Notes under the pieces: model-generated
Database searches by the model: none
What the model was told of the DNA's origin: nothing
What the model saw: only the letters and a program-made list of their open reading frames with translations
Source of the DNA: an uncultured Lachnospiraceae bacterium
GTDB lineage: Bacteria; Bacillota; Clostridia; Lachnospirales; Lachnospiraceae
Assembly: GCA_902773445.1 (NCBI GenBank)
Contig: CACYEU010000143.1
Span: forward strand, 1 to 5,778
Length of the DNA stretch: 5,778 nt
Direction: 5' to 3'
Shown: in pieces, positions 5,531 to 5,778 of the stretch
How positions within the stretch are numbered: the first letter of the stretch is position 1
How the letters are laid out: each line of letters opens with the position of its first letter
Made by a program: the position numbers and the translations under genes

Positions 5531-5778
5531 GTGCCACCATCAGCACACCGATTGCACAGATCAGCAGACCGACCGCGCCGGTGAGAAACAGCCAGTTCTT
5601 TGAAAGCTGCATCTGCTGTGCTGTTCCGGCGAGAACGTCTTTCTTAGGCGGACGCAGCAGGAAATAGTGCCCCAGATACAGACAGATCGGAGCCGTACAG
5701 GCGGAACAGACCAGAAAACCGACCGCCCCCAGCGTCACGACCGATGAGATGCTGACCGGACCTCTGTTTCCGGGCAGA
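5502..5778 (-). CDS. Hypothetical two-helix membrane protein (5' end outside window)
   Basis: The frame is open from the window edge to a TAA at 5504-5502, giving 91 visible residues. A GTG at 5738 could start a 78-residue version, but it has no Shine-Dalgarno and would cut into the hydrophobic segment that already begins upstream. The gene therefore most likely starts beyond the window. Two hydrophobic segments are visible: one runs from about 8 to 42 of the visible part and contains three cysteines (VCSACTAPIC); the other spans about 65-83. A short basic, polar loop (RPPKKDVLAGTAQQ) lies between them. I do not recognise the family. Two visible helices are too few for an ECF S component, which normally has six. 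It lies 41 nt upstream of ecfA1, and co-transcription is possible but unproven. The ribosomal gene rplQ, often found at this position in related bacteria, is absent. Confidence 0.7.
   Translation of the reverse strand, partial: LPGNRGPVSISSVVTLGAVGFLVCSACTAPICLYLGHYFLLRPPKKDVLAGTAQQMQLSKNWLFLTGAVGLLICAIGVLMVALDLENILMI

Noticed and set aside
5502..5778. ECF S component next to ecfA1
   Set aside because: Only two hydrophobic segments are visible in 91 residues and no S-component motif is recognisable. The gene is incomplete, so this is a rejection on present evidence only.

Overview
The window reads as a low-GC-type Gram-positive (Firmicutes) chromosome with a moderate base composition, roughly half G+C by eye. 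The case rests on the gene order ecfA1-ecfA2-ecfT-truA, a classic Firmicutes arrangement, on strong AGGAGG-type ribosome binding sites, and on non-ATG starts. The style of the EcfA1 and EcfA2 proteins resembles Clostridia (Lachnospiraceae-like) or Erysipelotrichia. That is recognition from memory, not a database result, and no species is claimed.

All credible genes lie on the minus strand and are transcribed from high to low coordinates. In transcription order they are: (1) the 3' end of an unrecognised small membrane protein (5502-5778, its start outside the window); (2) ecfA1, ecfA2 and ecfT, the shared energising module of an energy-coupling factor vitamin/metal transporter; (3) truA, tRNA pseudouridine synthase, starting 1 nt after the ecfT stop; (4) tyrS, tyrosyl-tRNA synthetase, after a 46-bp gap; (5) a 5'-complete but 3'-truncated gene (1-921) starting 15 nt after tyrS. 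The last encodes a charged coiled coil, seven 16-residue Pro/Glu repeats, one transmembrane helix and the beginning of an extracytoplasmic domain.

Two likely promoters share the same 9-mer, an extended -10 TGATATAAT, and each overlaps the stop codon of the gene before it. One sits before ecfA1 and one before tyrS. This suggests two transcription units, ecfA1-ecfA2-ecfT-truA and tyrS-coiled-coil gene, possibly with read-through. There is no room for a T-box leader in front of tyrS. No gene-free stretch exceeds 50 bases.

EcfA1, EcfA2 and EcfT would form the ATPase/transmembrane coupling complex. No substrate-binding S component is present, so the S partners are presumably encoded elsewhere. 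TruA and TyrS are housekeeping tRNA enzymes. The least ordinary object is the repeat-bearing membrane protein at the low-coordinate edge. Its visible end weakly resembles the start of a signal-peptidase (S26) domain in which the catalytic serine position would be glycine. The rest of that gene lies outside the window, so this is a hypothesis. No mobile element, CRISPR array, RNA gene or obviously new defence or metabolic system was seen.
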